Shown here: piece by piece, positions 13,002 to 14,504 of the stretch | Numbering within the stretch: the first letter of the stretch is position 1 | Layout of the letters: every line of letters starts with the position of its first letter | Assembly: GCA_045539475.1 (NCBI GenBank) | Contig: JAZQFJ010000051.1 | Location: forward strand, 1 to 14,504 | Direction: 5' to 3' | Source: SIG480 sp045539475 | Lineage (GTDB): Bacteria > Bacillota > Clostridia > Oscillospirales > JAAYXM01 | DNA length: 14,504 bases | Translations under genes and position numbers: made by a program | Notes under the pieces: model-generated | What the model was told of the DNA's origin: nothing | Databases searched by the model: none | Seen by the model: the letters and a program-made list of their open reading frames with translations, nothing else

Positions 13002-14504
13002 TTATTTCTTCTTTTCCTTTAATTTCTTAAGACGAGCCATAAGCATTTGTGTATCCGCATAGGCTATTTGTTCCGGAGTGAGCTTTTCAGCTTCATCTTC
13101 AAGTACGGCTATATAGTCGTTTGCTGCCGAAACAGGATCTGTTTCCCTTGGGTGTGAGGCAAGAAGCTTTGTAATCCTGCTCATCTCGTCGTTTGAAAAC
13201 TCTCCGGAAATATCGGTAATGGAAAAATCAAAGCCTGCATCTGCACGTTTTTTAATGGTTTCATAAACCTTTCGGTTAAATGATGTGATAAATTTCTCAG
13301 GCAGAAGTCTTTTAAAAACAGACTGTGCCGCATCGGGATTATACATAAGAAGTGCAATCAACGCCTCTTCTGCATTAGCCGCTCTGAGGTTATATGCCTT
13401 TTCTGTATTTATTCTGTCATTTCTTGCGGACAAATTATTCTGTATTTCACGCTGTTCCCTTTTTATATATTCACGGGAATTCTTTTTTCGGTAACGCATA
13501 ACCTGTTGTTTTATGGCATTTTTTTCGACCTCAAGCTCACCGGCAAGCCTTGATATATAGATGTCCTGCTCAATACTGTTATCGAATGACGATATTAGCT
13601 TTGCAGCCTCGGTAAGAAATTCTACCCTTTGTTCTGTGATGTCGGTATTATATTTTTCCCTGAGCTTGCGAAGTCTGAAATCAGCATCATTTCCGCTTTT
13701 TTCAAGAAGCATACGAAACCTTGCAGGCCCTTGTTCTCCATATGATTTTATAAACTCATCAGGGTCTTTTCCGCTTGGAACAGTGAGTATTTTTATATGC
13801 AGTCCGGTGGGGCGAAGTATAGAAATTGCCCGTGATGTTGCCTTCTGTCCGGCATCGTCGGCATCATAGCATATTATAACCTCGTCACAATATCTTTTTA
13901 TGACCGTTGCCTGCTCCTGAGTAAGAGCGGTTCCAAGAGTTGCTACTGCATTTTCAAAGCCTGCCTGATGAAGTGCTATAACATCCATATATCCTTCAAC
14001 AAGGATAAGCTGGCCGTTTGCCTTATTCTTTGCAAACTGTAATGCAAAAAGATTTCGGCTTTTATTGAAAGCTGGCGTGTCTGATGTATTTAGATATTTC
14101 GGCTTCATATCAGACATTATTCGTCCGCCGAATGCAATCACGTTGCCTCTGAGATCCATTATTGGGAACATAACCCTGTCTGAAAATCTGTCAAACAGAT
14201 AACCCCGGTCGGATTTGTTGGCAAGGTTTGCCTGTATAAGCTCATTATTTGTAAAGCCCTTGCTTTTCAGATAATTTACAAGCTCATATCTTGACTTTGG
14301 AGAATATCCCAGTCCGAAATGTATAATGGTTTTTTCCGAAAGCTGTCTTCCTCTCAGATATTCAAGCGCCTTTGAACCTTCATTTGTATAAAGCATTTTA
14401 TGAAAGAATCTGGCGGCTTCACGGTTAGCCTCATAAATTCTGTTTCTAAGCCGCGTAAGTCCATCGTTTTTATTATCCTCCGGCACAGACAAAGTCGGAT
14501 CGTA
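13002..14504 (-). CDS. dnaG: DNA primase, C-terminal 500 residues (5' end outside window)
   Basis: The frame is open to the right edge of the window (YDPTLSVPEDNK at the edge); a TTG at 14492 is not the real start. DnaG makes the RNA primers for DNA replication. The N-terminal zinc-binding CHC2 domain (about 85-100 residues) is beyond the edge. Visible are the catalytic core (RFFHKML, LGYSPKSRYELVNYL, YLFDRFSDRVMFPIMDLRGN), the TOPRIM fold with its acidic metal-binding residues (LVEGYMDV at about 14000, YDADDAGQKA at about 13870, KDPDEF) and a helical C-terminal DnaB-helicase-binding domain (EEALIALLMYNPDA to the end). Total length with the missing part would be about 590-600, normal for the family. 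It is followed 14 bases later by rpoD, so the two are co-transcribed. Confidence 0.97.
   Translation of the reverse strand, partial: YDPTLSVPEDNKNDGLTRLRNRIYEANREAARFFHKMLYTNEGSKALEYLRGRQLSEKTIIHFGLGYSPKSRYELVNYLKSKGFTNNELIQANLANKSDRGYLFDRFSDRVMFPIMDLRGNVIAFGGRIMSDMKPKYLNTSDTPAFNKSRNLFALQFAKNKANGQLILVEGYMDVIALHQAGFENAVATLGTALTQEQATVIKRYCDEVIICYDADDAGQKATSRAISILRPTGLHIKILTVPSGKDPDEFIKSYGEQGPARFRMLLEKSGNDADFRLRKLREKYNTDITEQRVEFLTEAAKLISSFDNSIEQDIYISRLAGELEVEKNAIKQQVMRYRKKNSREYIKREQREIQNNLSARNDRINTEKAYNLRAANAEEALIALLMYNPDAAQSVFKRLLPEKFITSFNRKVYETIKKRADAGFDFSITDISGEFSNDEMSRITKLLASHPRETDPVSAANDYIAVLEDEAEKLTPEQIAYADTQMLMARLKKLKEKKK

Noticed and set aside
1..14504. CRISPR arrays, tRNA or rRNA genes
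   Set aside because: No regularly spaced repeats, cloverleaf or rRNA sequence was seen on either strand.

Overview
The window looks like a chromosomal segment of a low-to-mid GC gut-type Clostridia species (Oscillospiraceae/Lachnospiraceae-like). It carries the conserved dnaG-rpoD pair on the right (minus strand) and a degraded TnpX/serine-recombinase mobilizable element placed just beyond the 3' end of rpoD. The taxonomic guess rests on the gene families (TnpW, TnpX, DUF6076-like and DUF6809-like proteins, clostridial MATE) and on the Gram-positive style Shine-Dalgarno sites. It was not confirmed by any search.

Layout. Positions 1-5101 (plus strand) hold accessory metabolism and efflux genes: the C-terminal part of an aldo/keto reductase, a MATE efflux gene broken by a frameshift, a TetR regulator with its own promoter and palindrome, then a compact cluster of a two-helix membrane protein, a second TetR regulator, an unrecognised polytopic membrane protein and a complete aldo/keto reductase. 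Positions 5102-5547 hold a DUF6809-like C-terminal remnant, a strong bidirectional hairpin terminator and otherwise no gene. Positions 5548-11793 are the recognisable mobile core: a divergent zinc-ribbon protein (minus), a palindrome-rich divergent promoter region, a RepA-like AAA ATPase gene, a structured spacer that probably contains oriT, MobC, a MOBP-type relaxase, TnpW and a TnpX-like large serine recombinase. Positions 11872-14504 are rpoD and the C-terminal 500 residues of DnaG.

How the parts work together. In an intact element of this type the serine recombinase excises and integrates the DNA, TnpW is its small companion, MobC and the relaxase nick oriT so that a co-resident conjugative element can move it, and the ATPase may support replication or partition of the circular form. 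Here the ATPase gene has ATA where the start codon should be plus an in-frame TAG, the recombinase has an in-frame TAA, and MobC and the relaxase N-terminus look shortened at their junction. The upstream MATE gene is also frameshifted. The regulators, the reductase, the zinc-ribbon protein and rpoD/dnaG remain open. The simplest reading is a mobile element that has been immobilised next to an essential operon. Isoleucine codon use changes sharply between rpoD/dnaG (ATA-rich) and the sampled genes to the left (ATA-poor), so the foreign DNA probably ends between about 11793 and 11871. Its left end was not identified and may lie outside the window.
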